Shown: positions 35,977-52,046 of the stretch, one piece after another | How positions within the stretch are numbered: the first letter of the stretch is position 1 | Layout: the number at the start of each line of letters is the position of its first letter | Assembly (NCBI RefSeq): GCF_042676985.1 | Contig: NZ_JBHTIK010000005.1 | Span: 186,001 to 250,000, forward strand | DNA length: 64,000 nt | Direction: 5' to 3' | From: Sphingosinicella xenopeptidilytica | Lineage (GTDB): Bacteria > Pseudomonadota > Alphaproteobacteria > Sphingomonadales > Sphingomonadaceae | Translations under genes and position numbers: made by a program | Notes under the pieces: generated by a model | The model's database searches: none | What the model saw: only the letters and a program-made list of their open reading frames with translations | Told to the model about the DNA's origin: nothing

Positions 35977-36435
35977 TTAGAAGGAACGCTCCAACCGCCC
36001 GAGCAGCGCGCGTGCCGGGGATAGCGGCACTTCGGTGGCGAACTGGTCGTCGAGGCGCTTCACGCGCTCGTAGAGGTCGCGGCTCGCCTCGATGATCTCG
36101 CGGGCGCGCGGGGGAAGCTGGCCGAGCCGCGTGGAATCGAGCTCGGTGTCGCCGGCGCGGCCGAGGCGGCGTTCAGGAGCTTCGCCCTCGGCCTCGGTCA
36201 TCTCGCCCGCCGACACGGCCTTGCGGACGAGCAGCCACGACACGACGTGCATCAGCCGCGTCGTCACGCGCAGTGATTCGCACGAATAGGCAACGCGCAG
36301 CACAGGATCGAGCGCGGCGCGCTCCAGCTGGCCCTCGGAATCGAAGTAGCTGCGTGCCTCGTCGGCAAGCAGCATCGCCTCCGTGTAAAGGGCGGCCACC
36401 AGCTTTGCTGTGATCGGCGTGTGTTCGTTCATCAT
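35977..36435 (-). CDS. DUF1465 family protein
   Basis: A 152-residue helical protein matching DUF1465, a family mainly found in alphaproteobacteria: LYTEAMLLADEARSYFD, LRVAYSCESLRVTTRLMHVVSWLLVRKAV and ASRDLYERVKRLDDQF. The second block spans a Cys that may matter. No enzymatic motif is visible. I chose the ATG at 36435 (a tandem ATG follows at 36432). It is divergent from the hsp20 gene. Confidence 0.86.
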   Translation of the reverse strand: MMNEHTPITAKLVAALYTEAMLLADEARSYFDSEGQLERAALDPVLRVAYSCESLRVTTRLMHVVSWLLVRKAVSAGEMTEAEGEAPERRLGRAGDTELDSTRLGQLPPRAREIIEASRDLYERVKRLDDQFATEVPLSPARALLGRLERSF

Positions 36436-36483
36436 CGTTGCCGCGAGTGAATCGCGCCTTGTCGTTCCCGGGTCAACGGACAT

Positions 36484-36511
36484 CTTGAAACAAAAGGGGT
36501 TAACAACCACC
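36484..36511 (+). promoter_or_regulatory. Possible sigma-32 promoter of hsp20
   Basis: CTTGAAA at 36484-36490 fits the RpoH -35 element. The -10 region about 17-20 bases on (ACCACCTC) is only a loose match. Transcription from here would give about a 100-base leader, the usual length for ROSE-type leaders. Confidence 0.3.
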
Positions 36512-36563
36512 TCACCAGCGCCGGCGAAGGGATGCCCGACATGGGGTCCGAGCGTCCGGCAAG

Positions 36564-36625
36564 GCCCAGCCAAATGGTGGGCTGAAAGACCGCATATTGC
36601 TTTGAATTGAAAGGATATGGACATG
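36564..36625 (+). promoter_or_regulatory. ROSE-like RNA thermometer in the hsp20 leader
   Basis: The terminal hairpin pairs 36593-36603 with 36610-36619 around the loop GAATTG. The Shine-Dalgarno AGGA (36612-36615) is fully paired with TTGCT (36597-36601), leaving one bulged G at 36599. This TTGCT/AGGA pairing with a bulged G is the hallmark of ROSE elements, which melt on heating. A second hairpin (36564-36582), also with a bulged G, precedes it. The pairing also blocks a nearer ATG at 36617. Confidence 0.75.
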
Positions 36626-37087
36626 CGTACATTCGATCTGACCCCGCTGCTTCGCTCGTCGATCGGCTTCGAAAACCTCAGCCGGTTGGCGGAGTACGCC
36701 GCGCGCGGCGATGAAGGCGGCGGATATCCCCCGTATAACATCGAAAAGACCGGCGAGAGCGCCTACCGCATCCAGATGGCGGTCGCGGGCTTCGCGGAGA
36801 GTGAACTCGACATCACCGTTCAGGAAAACACGCTGACTGTGACCGGCAAGACCGTCGAAACGGAGACCGGCGATCGTCAGTTCCTGCATCGTGGCATCGC
36901 CAAGCGCGCTTTCGAGCGCCGCTTCCAGCTCGCCGACGTCATCAAGGTGACCGGCGCGAACTACGAGCACGGCCTCCTCAACATCGACCTCGTTCGCGAG
37001 ATCCCAGAAGAGAAGAAACCGCGCAAGGTGGCCATTGGTGGCCAGAACGGCCCGCAGGTGATCGAAGGCAAGCGTGAAGCTGCCTGA
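36623..37087 (+). CDS. Small heat shock protein, Hsp20/IbpA family
   Basis: A 154-residue alpha-crystallin-type chaperone: N-terminal MRTFDLTPLLRSSIGFENL, alpha-crystallin domain (about 35-125) with YRIQMAVAGFAESELDITVQ and the GLLNIDLVREIP closing strand, then a tail with PRKVAIG holding an I/V-x-I/V-like contact. It binds unfolding proteins during heat stress. I chose the ATG at 36623 because AGGA lies seven bases before it; an ATG at 36617 has AGGA only one base away. A ROSE-like thermometer controls it. Confidence 0.95.
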   Translation: MRTFDLTPLLRSSIGFENLSRLAEYAARGDEGGGYPPYNIEKTGESAYRIQMAVAGFAESELDITVQENTLTVTGKTVETETGDRQFLHRGIAKRAFERRFQLADVIKVTGANYEHGLLNIDLVREIPEEKKPRKVAIGGQNGPQVIEGKREAA

Positions 37088-37097
37088 TGCAGATCGG

Positions 37098-37130
37098 AAG
37101 GCCGGCAGGAGCGATCCCGCCGGCCTTTTT
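37098..37130 (+). terminator. Intrinsic terminator of hsp20
   Basis: AAGGCCGGC (37098-37106) pairs with GCCGGCCTT (37119-37127) and is followed by a run of T. It lies 11 bases after the stop codon. Confidence 0.92.
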
Positions 37131-37170
37131 CGGAGCGTTCCAGGTGCCTTGCCGCGGCGAACGACAGGAC

Positions 37171-37199
37171 TTGCGCGCGGGAAGGCCCCCGACTATAGA
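37171..37199 (+). promoter_or_regulatory. Sigma-70 promoter of tRNA-Trp (and secE-nusG)
   Basis: TTGCGC (37171-37176), 17-base spacer, TATAGA (37194-37199). The start would fall near 37206, eleven bases before the tRNA. No other promoter stands out before secE. Confidence 0.65.
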
Positions 37200-37216
37200 C
37201 GCGGCTCCCGGGCTCT

Positions 37217-37292
37217 AGGAGTGTAGCTCAGTTGGTAGAGCATCGGTCTCCAAAACCGAGGGCCGTGGGTTCGAGTCCCTCCACTCCTGCCA
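37217..37292 (+). tRNA. tRNA-Trp (anticodon CCA)
   Basis: A 76-base tRNA with encoded CCA. The acceptor AGGAGTG pairs with CACTCCT, the D-loop is AGCTCAGTTGGTAGAGC, the anticodon loop CTCCAAA presents CCA, and the T-loop is GTTCGAGTC. tRNA-Trp directly before secE is a common bacterial arrangement. Confidence 0.98.
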
Positions 37293-37348
37293 GTCTCCGA
37301 TAGGCGAGCAGATTTGGGGCTCGGGAACGAGTAGAGGTTCACCAGTCA

Positions 37349-37398
37349 ACCGGCGCCGCCCGGAAGAGAAGGGCGCGACCGGTCGGCTGTTTTTGTTT
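37349..37398 (+). terminator. Possible attenuator between tRNA-Trp and secE
   Basis: ACCGG and CGCCC-side bases (37349-37361) pair with 37371-37383 in two 5-pair blocks separated by a 3x3 internal loop. A T-rich stretch (37390-37398) begins six bases later. The distance from stem to T-run makes it a weak terminator at best. Confidence 0.3.
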
Positions 37399-37416
37399 GG
37401 GAATTGAGCGCGTTAG

Positions 37417-37617
37417 ATGGCTAAGATGACCAATCCGGGCACGTTCGTGCGGCAGGTGCGTCAGGAGACCGCAAAGGTATCCTGGCCGACGCGCCGCGAG
37501 ACGATCGTGACGACGATCATGGTGCTCATCATGACCACCATCCTGTCGCTGTTCTTCCTGGGCGTCGATCAGGTGCTGGGCCGAATCGTCCAGTTCCTGC
37601 TCGATTTCGCGAAGTAA
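37417..37617 (+). CDS. secE: Preprotein translocase subunit SecE
   Basis: A 66-residue single-span SecE. The amphipathic helix contains RQVRQETAKVSWPTRRET and the one transmembrane helix runs from about residue 33 to 60. It clamps SecY in the inner membrane. The length is typical of alphaproteobacteria, which lack the extra two helices of E. coli SecE. nusG follows 22 bases downstream. Confidence 0.97.
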   Translation: MAKMTNPGTFVRQVRQETAKVSWPTRRETIVTTIMVLIMTTILSLFFLGVDQVLGRIVQFLLDFAK

Positions 37618-37639
37618 ACGGGGAAGGTTCGAAACGGGC

Positions 37640-38179
37640 ATGGCCGCGCGCTGGTACATCATTCACGCCTACTCGAACTTCGAGAACAAGGTCCGCGATT
37701 CGATCCTCGACGAGGCGAAGCGGCTCGGCCTTGAAGCGCTCGTCGAGCAGGTCGAGGTTCCGACCGAAACCGTGACGGAAGTCCGCCGCGGCAAGAAGGT
37801 GCAGGCCGAGCGGAAGTATTTCCCCGGCTATGTGCTGGCGAAGCTGCACATGACCGACGACGTGTTCCACCTCGTGAAGAACACGCCGAAGGTGACGGGT
37901 TTCCTCGGCGCGAGCGGCAAGCCTTCGCCGATCAGCGAGGCGGAAGCCGCGCGCATCCTGTCGACGAAGGGCCACCACATCGAGGCGCCGAAGGCGAAGA
38001 TGAAGGTGAACTTCGAGATCGGCGACGAAGTGCGCGTGCTCGATGGTCCGTTCGCGAGCTTCAACGGCCTCGTGGAAGAGATCGATTTCGATCGCGCCCG
38101 CGTGAAGGTCTCGGTGTCGATCTTCGGGCGTGCGACGCCTGTCGAGCTCGACTTCGAGCAGGTCGAGCGCACGAAGTAG
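37640..38179 (+). CDS. nusG: Transcription termination/antitermination protein NusG
   Basis: A 179-residue NusG. The NGN domain starts ARWYIIHAYSNFENKVRDSI and contains KVQAERKYFPGYVLAKLHM; the C-terminal KOW domain holds GDEVRVLDGPFASFNG. It links RNA polymerase to ribosomes or Rho. It precedes rplK by 97 bases containing a C-rich/G-rich imperfect repeat but no clear terminator. Confidence 0.98.
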   Translation: MAARWYIIHAYSNFENKVRDSILDEAKRLGLEALVEQVEVPTETVTEVRRGKKVQAERKYFPGYVLAKLHMTDDVFHLVKNTPKVTGFLGASGKPSPISEAEAARILSTKGHHIEAPKAKMKVNFEIGDEVRVLDGPFASFNGLVEEIDFDRARVKVSVSIFGRATPVELDFEQVERTK

Positions 38180-38276
38180 TTTTTTACCCCTCGCCGTTAA
38201 GGGGAGGGGCGTTGCCTGCGGGAGGCTGCCTTCGGGTAGCCGTCTGGACCGCTAAACTTGAAAGAGAGTGAAAACG

Positions 38277-38708
38277 ATGGCCAAGAAGATTACCGGCTAT
38301 ATCAAGCTGCAGGTGCCGGCTGCCGCCGCCACCCCGTCGCCGCCCCTCGGGCCGGCGCTCGGTCAGCGCGGCGTCAACATCATGGAATTCTGCAAGGCGT
38401 TCAACGCCCAGACGCAGGAAATGGAAAAGGGCGCCCCGGTGCCGACGGTGATCACCGTCTACGCCGACCGCAGCTTCTCCTTCGTCACGAAGACGCCGCC
38501 CGCCACCTTCCTTCTCAAGAAGGCTGCGAACCTCAAGTCCGGCTCCAAGACGCCGGGCAAGGCAAGCGCCGGAACGATCAAGCGTTCCGCCGTTCGTGAG
38601 ATCGCGCAGGCGAAGATGGTCGATCTGTCGGCAAACGACATCGACGCGGCAATGAAGATCATCGAGGGCTCCGCGCGCTCGATGGGTCTCGAAGTGGTGG
38701 AGGGCTGA
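38277..38708 (+). CDS. rplK: 50S ribosomal protein L11
   Basis: A 143-residue L11: AKKITGYIKLQVPAAAATPS and PPLGPALGQRGVNIMEFCKAFN at the N-terminal (methylated) domain, and the rRNA-binding C-terminal domain GTIKRSAVREIAQAKMVDL. L11 with helix 43/44 forms the GTPase-associated centre. The ATG at 38277 follows a GAAAGAGAG ribosome site. Confidence 0.98.
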   Translation: MAKKITGYIKLQVPAAAATPSPPLGPALGQRGVNIMEFCKAFNAQTQEMEKGAPVPTVITVYADRSFSFVTKTPPATFLLKKAANLKSGSKTPGKASAGTIKRSAVREIAQAKMVDLSANDIDAAMKIIEGSARSMGLEVVEG

Positions 38709-38710
38709 AC

Positions 38711-39412
38711 ATGGCCAAGCTGACGAAGAAGGCCAAGGCGCTGGCCGGCAAGGTCGACCGTGAGAAGCTCTACGGCATCGATGAAGCCATCGCGCTCGTG
38801 AAGAGCCTCGCAAGCTCCAAGTTCGACGAGACCGTCGAAGTCGCTCTGAACCTTGGCGTCGATCCGCGCCATGCCGACCAGATGGTGCGCGGCGTCGTCC
38901 GCCTGCCGAGCGGCACGGGCAAGGACGTCCGCGTTGCGGTGTTCGCGCGCGGCGACAAGGCCGAGGATGCCCGCAAGGCGGGTGCCGAGGTCGTGGGCGC
39001 CGAAGACCTGATGGAGGAAATCCAGGGCGGCCGCAGCGATTTCGACCGCGTCATCGCGACGCCCGACATGATGGGCATCGTCGGACGCCTCGGTAAGGTG
39101 CTCGGTCCCAAGGGCCTGATGCCGAACCCGAAGCTCGGCACCGTCACGCCGAACGTCGCCGAAGCCGTGGAAGCGGCCAAGGGCGGCCAGGTGGAGTTCC
39201 GCGTCGAGAAGGCCGGCATCATCCACAGCGGCATCGGCAAGGCGAGCTTCGACGACGCGGCCCTGCGGGCGAACTTCGACGCTTTCGTCGACGCCATCGT
39301 CAAGGCGAAGCCGTCGGGCGCCAAGGGCAAGTACGTTCGCAAGATCGCCATCAGTTCCACGATGGGGCCGGGCGTGAAGATCGATACGGCGACCGCAGGC
39401 GCGGCCGCCTAA
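38711..39412 (+). CDS. rplA: 50S ribosomal protein L1
   Basis: A 233-residue L1 with ETVEVALNLGVDPRHADQMVRG, the GPKGLMPNPKLGTVTPNV motif and the C-terminal KYVRKIAISSTMGPGVKID. It forms the L1 stalk and in E. coli represses its own rplK-rplA message. It starts two bases after rplK. Confidence 0.98.
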   Translation: MAKLTKKAKALAGKVDREKLYGIDEAIALVKSLASSKFDETVEVALNLGVDPRHADQMVRGVVRLPSGTGKDVRVAVFARGDKAEDARKAGAEVVGAEDLMEEIQGGRSDFDRVIATPDMMGIVGRLGKVLGPKGLMPNPKLGTVTPNVAEAVEAAKGGQVEFRVEKAGIIHSGIGKASFDDAALRANFDAFVDAIVKAKPSGAKGKYVRKIAISSTMGPGVKIDTATAGAAA

Positions 39413-39692
39413 ACAGCATCGCGGGGCGGGCCGGAGACGGGTCGCCCCAAGATACCGTCCGAGATTGCAGGCGTTTCCGAGAGGAAGCTCAAAACGCCAG
39501 CCTGCATGAGACGGGGACAAGTTTTACCGGTTGCAGCCGTGCGATGGCGAACCGGGTCTGCCGAAGGGCTCCATTGCCCGCCACGCAGGCGACGACCCCG
39601 CGGACGGGCCGAGACCCCCGGAATGGTCCGGGATTTCGGCTCAACCGTCTGGAAGGCGAGCAATCGCCGGAAAGACAAACCAGGAGTGAAGC
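39413..39692 (+). promoter_or_regulatory. rplJ leader (probable L10-L12 autoregulatory region)
   Basis: These 280 bases between rplA and rplJ hold no believable gene. The long structured leader in front of rplJ is where the L10-L12 complex represses translation in other bacteria, so I take this as an L10 leader. I cannot prove the kink-turn by eye. The ribosome site AGGAG precedes the rplJ ATG. Confidence 0.5.
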
Positions 39693-40208
39693 ATGGATCG
39701 CGCTGAAAAAAAGGCGCTCGTCGCATCGCTCAACCGCGTCTTCTCGGAGACCGGGGTTGTCGTCATTACGCGCAACCACGGCCTTACCGTCGCCCAGGTG
39801 ACGGCTCTCCGCGGCAAGATGCGCGAAGCGGGCGCGGGCTATAAAGTCGCGAAGAACAAGCTCGCCCGGATCGCACTGGAAGGTACGCCGTACACGGCGA
39901 TCAGCGACATGCTGGTCGGCCCGACGGCGCTGGCAACGTCGAGTGATCCCGTTGCCGCTGCCAAGGCAGCCGTCGATTTCGCGAAGACCAACGAGAAGTT
40001 GGAAATCGTCGGCGGCGCCATGGGGGATACCATCCTCGATGCGAATGGCATCAAGCAACTGGCATCGCTGCCGTCGCTTGACGAACTGCGCGCCAAGATC
40101 ATCGGCCTCGTGAATGCGCCGGCGACCAAGGTGGTTCAGATCGTTCAGGCGCCTGCCGCCCAGCTTGCGCGTGTCATGGGTGCCTATGCGGCCAAGGACG
40201 CCGCGTAA
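39693..40208 (+). CDS. rplJ: 50S ribosomal protein L10
   Basis: A 171-residue L10: MDRAEKKALVASLNRVFSETG, KMREAGAGYKVAKNKLARIA near residue 45, then a C-terminal helix (QLARVMGAYAAKD) that anchors L7/L12 dimers. It forms the stalk base with L11. It is preceded by a long leader and followed by rplL. Confidence 0.98.
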   Translation: MDRAEKKALVASLNRVFSETGVVVITRNHGLTVAQVTALRGKMREAGAGYKVAKNKLARIALEGTPYTAISDMLVGPTALATSSDPVAAAKAAVDFAKTNEKLEIVGGAMGDTILDANGIKQLASLPSLDELRAKIIGLVNAPATKVVQIVQAPAAQLARVMGAYAAKDAA

Positions 40209-40277
40209 GCCAGTCCGGACAACTGTTCACGACCAATATCGAAACATTGGGCCGGATGGCCCGCATGGAGACTTAAA

Positions 40278-40658
40278 ATGGCAGACCTTCAGAAGATTGT
40301 TGACGACCTTTCCGCTCTCACCGTTCTCGAAGCCGCGGACCTCGCGAAGCTCCTCGAAGAGAAGTGGGGCGTTTCGGCGGCCGCCGCTGTTGCGGTTGCA
40401 GCTGCTCCGGGCGGCGGCGGCGACGCCGGCCCGGCCGCGGAAGAGAAGACCGAGTTCGACGTGATCCTCACCGGCGACGGTGGCAAGAAGATCAACGTCA
40501 TCAAGGAAGTCCGCGCCATCACCAACCTCGGCCTCGGCGAAGCCAAGGCGCTCGTCGAAGGCGCTCCGAAGCCGGTGAAGGAAGGCGTGAACAAGGAAGA
40601 AGCCGAGAAGATCAAGAAGCAGCTTGAAGAAGCCGGCGCGACCGTCGAGATCAAGTAA
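40278..40658 (+). CDS. rplL: 50S ribosomal protein L7/L12
   Basis: A 126-residue stalk protein. The N-terminal dimerisation domain (LQKIVDDLSALTVLEAADLAKLLEEKWGVS) leads into an Ala/Gly-rich hinge (residues about 35-55), then the factor-binding C-terminal domain with KKINVIKEVRAITNLGLGEAK and the GVNKEEAEKIKKQLEEAGA end. A terminator follows within 25 bases. Confidence 0.98.
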   Translation: MADLQKIVDDLSALTVLEAADLAKLLEEKWGVSAAAAVAVAAAPGGGGDAGPAAEEKTEFDVILTGDGGKKINVIKEVRAITNLGLGEAKALVEGAPKPVKEGVNKEEAEKIKKQLEEAGATVEIK

Positions 40659-40681
40659 GCTTCACGGCTTTACGAACGAAG

Positions 40682-40711
40682 GGGCGGTTCCGAAAGGAGC
40701 CGCCCTTTTTT
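40682..40711 (+). terminator. Intrinsic terminator of the secE-rplL run
   Basis: GGGCGGTTCC (40682-40691) pairs with GGAGCCGCCC (40696-40705) with one wobble around a GAAA tetraloop, followed by six T. It separates rplJL from rpoBC, which are often joined in other bacteria. Confidence 0.95.
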
Positions 40712-40786
40712 CATGCGCGCATAAGCGGCTGATTCCAAAGCCGTGCGTTTGATGTATGGTACGAGGCCACGGACCGGGCGGCGTTT

Positions 40787-41845
40787 ATGCGGAAGATCGA
40801 AGACAGAACCTTTCTCGCGCTTATTGTCGTCGTCTCGCTGGCATTTGCGTGGGTGCTGCTGCCTTTCTTCGGCGCGATCCTGTGGGCGCTGATTGCCGCC
40901 ATCCTGTTCGAGCCGCTCAACCGGCGGCTGCTGGCCAAGCTCCCCGGACGTCCGAACCTTGCCGCGCTGCTCACGTTGCTGGTGATCCTTGCGATGGTGA
41001 TCCTGCCCGCGATCACGCTCGGTATCGCCCTGCTGCAGGAAGCGACCGCGATCTATGCGCGCATCGAGGGCGGCGGCATCGATGTCGGGGGCTATTTCCG
41101 CCAGGTGCAAGGGATGTTGCCGGATTGGGCAATCTCCATGCTTCGCCGTGTCGGGCTCGGCAATATCAGCGCCATTCGCGAAAAGATCGCGGATGGCATC
41201 GCGGACAGCTTCCAGGTGCTCGCCGCGCAGACCGTGCTGATCGGACAGCGCGCATTCGGCTTTCTCGTCGGCCTCGGCGTGATGCTTTACCTGACTTTTT
41301 TCCTGCTGCGCGATGGCGATGCCCTGGCTGAGAAGCTGCGCGGATCGATCCCGCTGCATCCTGCTGCACGCAACGCCCTCATCGCCAAGTTTGTCACTGT
41401 GATCCGCGCGACGGTGAAGGGTAGCATAGTCGTCGCCATCCTTCAGGGGGCGGTCGGCGGCATCGTGTTCTGGAGCCTCGGCATCCACGGCGCGCTGTTG
41501 TGGGGCGTGCTGATGGGATTCCTGTCATTGCTGCCGGCGATCGGCACCGGTCTCGTCTGGGTGCCGGTCGCGATCTACCTGCTCATAAGCGGCGCGATCT
41601 GGCAGGGCCTTGTGCTCGTGTTCTGCGGCTTTTTCGTCATCGGCCTTATCGACAACCTGTTGCGTCCGATCCTTGTCGGCCGCGATACGCGGATGCCGGA
41701 CTACATCGTGCTGATCTCCACCCTCGGCGGCCTCGAACTGTTTGGGTTGAACGGTATCGTCATCGGCCCCGTCATCGCGGCACTGTTCATGGCCGTGTGG
41801 GAGATCGTTGCGGCCGGTCGCCGGGCAGGGTGGACGCCCGCCTGA
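40787..41845 (+). CDS. AI-2E family transporter / UPF0118 membrane protein
   Basis: A 352-residue inner-membrane protein with about eight helices. Family marks include the N-terminal hydrophobic hairpin (VLLPFFGAILWALIAAILFEPLNRRL) and the C-terminal blocks GVLMGFLSLLPAIGTGLVWVP and DNLLRPILVGRDTRMPDYIVL. Members export varied small molecules, or ions in Na+/H+ antiporter relatives; the cargo is unknown here. It stands between the rplL terminator and the convergent MFS gene. Confidence 0.92.
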   Translation: MRKIEDRTFLALIVVVSLAFAWVLLPFFGAILWALIAAILFEPLNRRLLAKLPGRPNLAALLTLLVILAMVILPAITLGIALLQEATAIYARIEGGGIDVGGYFRQVQGMLPDWAISMLRRVGLGNISAIREKIADGIADSFQVLAAQTVLIGQRAFGFLVGLGVMLYLTFFLLRDGDALAEKLRGSIPLHPAARNALIAKFVTVIRATVKGSIVVAILQGAVGGIVFWSLGIHGALLWGVLMGFLSLLPAIGTGLVWVPVAIYLLISGAIWQGLVLVFCGFFVIGLIDNLLRPILVGRDTRMPDYIVLISTLGGLELFGLNGIVIGPVIAALFMAVWEIVAAGRRAGWTPA

Positions 41846-41849
41846 CGCC

Positions 41850-43142
41850 TCAGTCTTCCAGAATGCGGCTGTGGGTGCGCGTGTCGCGCATCCGAAGGTA
41901 AACGATCAGCGAAATGCCGATCATCACGGTCACATACCAGTAGAAGCCCTGTTCCATGCCCTGCGCCTTGAACCAGAGCGCGACATATTCGGCGGTGCCG
42001 CCGAAGATCGTGTTGGCGAGCGCATAGGGCAGGGCAACACCGAGCGCGCGGACGTGCGCCGGGAACAGCTCCGCCTTCACCACGGCGTTGATCGAGGTGT
42101 AGCCGGTGACGATGATGAGCGCCCCGAGCACGAGCGCGAAGGCGACGAACGGGTTCTGCGTGGTCTCCAGTGCCGAGAAGATCGGGTAGGTGAAGAGCAC
42201 GCCCGCGATCCCGAAGCCGACCATCAGCGGTTTGCGCCCGACCCGGTCCGACAGCGCCCCGGCGAGCGGCTGCAGCAGCATGAAGACGAACAGCGTGCCC
42301 GCATTGATCTGCGAGGCGACCTCGCGGCTGAAGCCCGAGGTGTTGACCAGGAACTTCTGCATGTAGATCGAGTAGGCATAGAAGGCGAGCGTGCCGCCGG
42401 CGGTGAGCAGCATCACCACAGCCGCCTCGCGCGGATGGCGCAGGAACAGTTCGGCGAGGCCGGAAACGGCGATGCCTTCCTTTTTGGCGTTCGTGAAGCT
42501 CTCCGTCTCGGCAAGGCCCCGCCGGATGTAGAACACAACGATCGCCAGCACGCCGCCGATCGCGAAGGGGATGCGCCAGCCCCATTCATCGAGCGCGGCC
42601 TCCGGCATCACGGCCTGCAGCACCAGAAGCACACAGATCGCGAGAAGCTGCCCGGAAATCAGCGTCACGTACTGGAAGCTGGAGAAGAAGCCGCGCCGGT
42701 CGCGCCCCGCCATCTCGGACAGGTAGGTTGCGCTCGCGCCGTACTCGCCGCCGACCGAAAGCCCCTGCATCATGCGAGCGAGGACGAGAAGGGCGGGGGC
42801 GAACACGCCGATCGCTTCGTAGTCGGGTGTCACCGCGATGAGCAGCGACCCCGCGCACATCAGCGTCACGGAGACGGTGAGCCCCGCCTTGCGCCCGTGC
42901 CGGTCGGCATAGATGCCCATGATCCACGCGCCGATCGGCCGCATCAGGAAGCCGACGGCGAAGACGGCGGCGCTGTTCATGAGCTGCGCGGTGCGGTCGC
43001 CTTCGGGAAAGAAATGCGGCGCGAAGTAGAGTGCGAAGGCGGCGTAGACATACCAGTCGTACCATTCGACGAGGTTGCCGGTCGCTCCGCCGATGATGGA
43101 TTTCAGGCGGTTACGGCTGTCTGCGGCCTTCGGAGCGCTCAT
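41850..43142 (-). CDS. MFS transporter, metabolite:H+ symporter (MHS) type
   Basis: A 430-residue, 12-helix MFS protein of the KgtP/ProP/ShiA class: GNLVEWYDWYVYAAFALYF at helix 1, the loop motif GIYADRHGRKAGL near residue 85, and QGLSVGGEYGASATYLSEMA near 135. These symporters carry alpha-ketoglutarate, citrate, betaine or similar. Specificity cannot be fixed. The gene is convergent with the AI-2E gene (4 bases) and divergent from rpoB. Confidence 0.93.
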   Translation of the reverse strand: MSAPKAADSRNRLKSIIGGATGNLVEWYDWYVYAAFALYFAPHFFPEGDRTAQLMNSAAVFAVGFLMRPIGAWIMGIYADRHGRKAGLTVSVTLMCAGSLLIAVTPDYEAIGVFAPALLVLARMMQGLSVGGEYGASATYLSEMAGRDRRGFFSSFQYVTLISGQLLAICVLLVLQAVMPEAALDEWGWRIPFAIGGVLAIVVFYIRRGLAETESFTNAKKEGIAVSGLAELFLRHPREAAVVMLLTAGGTLAFYAYSIYMQKFLVNTSGFSREVASQINAGTLFVFMLLQPLAGALSDRVGRKPLMVGFGIAGVLFTYPIFSALETTQNPFVAFALVLGALIIVTGYTSINAVVKAELFPAHVRALGVALPYALANTIFGGTAEYVALWFKAQGMEQGFYWYVTVMIGISLIVYLRMRDTRTHSRILED

Positions 43143-43224
43143 GCGGCTGTGGTCTCCCCCTCAAGTATGCGGTCTCTGTTAGGGGAGCGAGGCGCGGATC
43201 GGAAGGGACTCTTGCGACAGGGGT

Positions 43225-43253
43225 TTGACAGCGCCGCCTGCGGCTCCTATATC
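43225..43253 (+). promoter_or_regulatory. Sigma-70 promoter of rpoB-rpoC
   Basis: TTGACA (43225-43230), 17-base spacer, TATATC (43248-43253). This is the best promoter match in the window. Transcription would start near 43260, leaving a leader of about 167 bases that holds a short open frame and a terminator-like hairpin. Confidence 0.8.
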
Positions 43254-43280
43254 CCGCTTCCTTCCACAGCCTTTCGGGAA

Positions 43281-43331
43281 ATGATGCGTCTTCGCGCAGC
43301 GCATCGCACGAATGGATCGGCTGCGGCTTGA
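43281..43331 (+). CDS. Possible 16-residue leader peptide ahead of rpoB
   Basis: An ATG ATG start is followed by a frame encoding MMRLRAAHRTNGSAAA and a TGA. It lies between the rpoB promoter and the hairpin at 43336. Its position resembles an attenuator leader peptide, but the ribosome site is weak and short frames arise by chance in GC-rich DNA. I give it low weight. Confidence 0.25.
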   Translation: MMRLRAAHRTNGSAAA

Positions 43332-43335
43332 TGCG

Positions 43336-43380
43336 AAAAGCTGCGGTTCTCCCGGATGCGGGAGAGCCTGCGGCTTTTTT
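43336..43380 (+). terminator. Intrinsic terminator/attenuator in the rpoB leader
   Basis: AAAAGCTGCGG (43336-43346) continuing into TTCTCCCG pairs with CGGGAGAGCCTGCGGCTTTT (43358-43377), with one bulged T, around the loop GATG. Six T follow the stem. No plus-strand gene ends upstream, so it acts on the rpoB leader transcript, either as an attenuator or as the end of a short RNA of about 120 bases. Confidence 0.75.
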
Positions 43381-43426
43381 CGCGTCAGCGTCTGACGACA
43401 TTTGAAGAGCAAGGGCGACAAACAGC

Positions 43427-47572
<4,146 letters not shown>

Positions 47573-47581
47573 AGCAACACG

Positions 47582-47638
47582 GGAAGAGGGGCCATTTTCG
47601 GCGGCCCGTGCCCCTCTTCCTCCCAAGCAAGGCTTGGG
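47582..47638 (+). other. Tandem hairpins between rpoB and rpoC
   Basis: GGAAGAGGGGC (47582-47592) pairs with GCCCCTCTTCC (47610-47620). Seven pairs CCCAAGC/GCTTGGG (47622-47638) follow around a 3-base loop. No T-run follows, so these look like processing or stabilising structures rather than terminators. Confidence 0.55.
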
Positions 47639-47682
47639 CCCCTCCCTCGCAGCGAAGGCGCGGGGGCTGATCTGGAGGCGGT

Positions 47683-51843
<4,161 letters not shown>

Positions 51844-51859
51844 CGTTTCGTGTCATGAT

Positions 51860-51905
51860 GAAAGAGGCCTCGTCGGGAAACCGGCGGGGCCTCTTTCGTT
51901 TCGGG
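51860..51905 (+). terminator. Intrinsic terminator of rpoBC
   Basis: GAAAGAGGCC (51860-51869) pairs with GGCCTCTTTC (51888-51897), with further inner pairing, followed by a short T-rich tail (GTTTC). Confidence 0.85.
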
Positions 51906-52046
51906 CTCTAAGGCGTCGGCGCTCTTTACACCGGTGTCAGGAGTCGCTGCGCCTCAGGAAGTCGAAAGGCTGGATTTCTGCCCTCCGGCCAGGATGGCAC
52001 GATCCGTGCTTGTCCCATCGCGGGACAGGGGACAGGAGGTGGGCCG

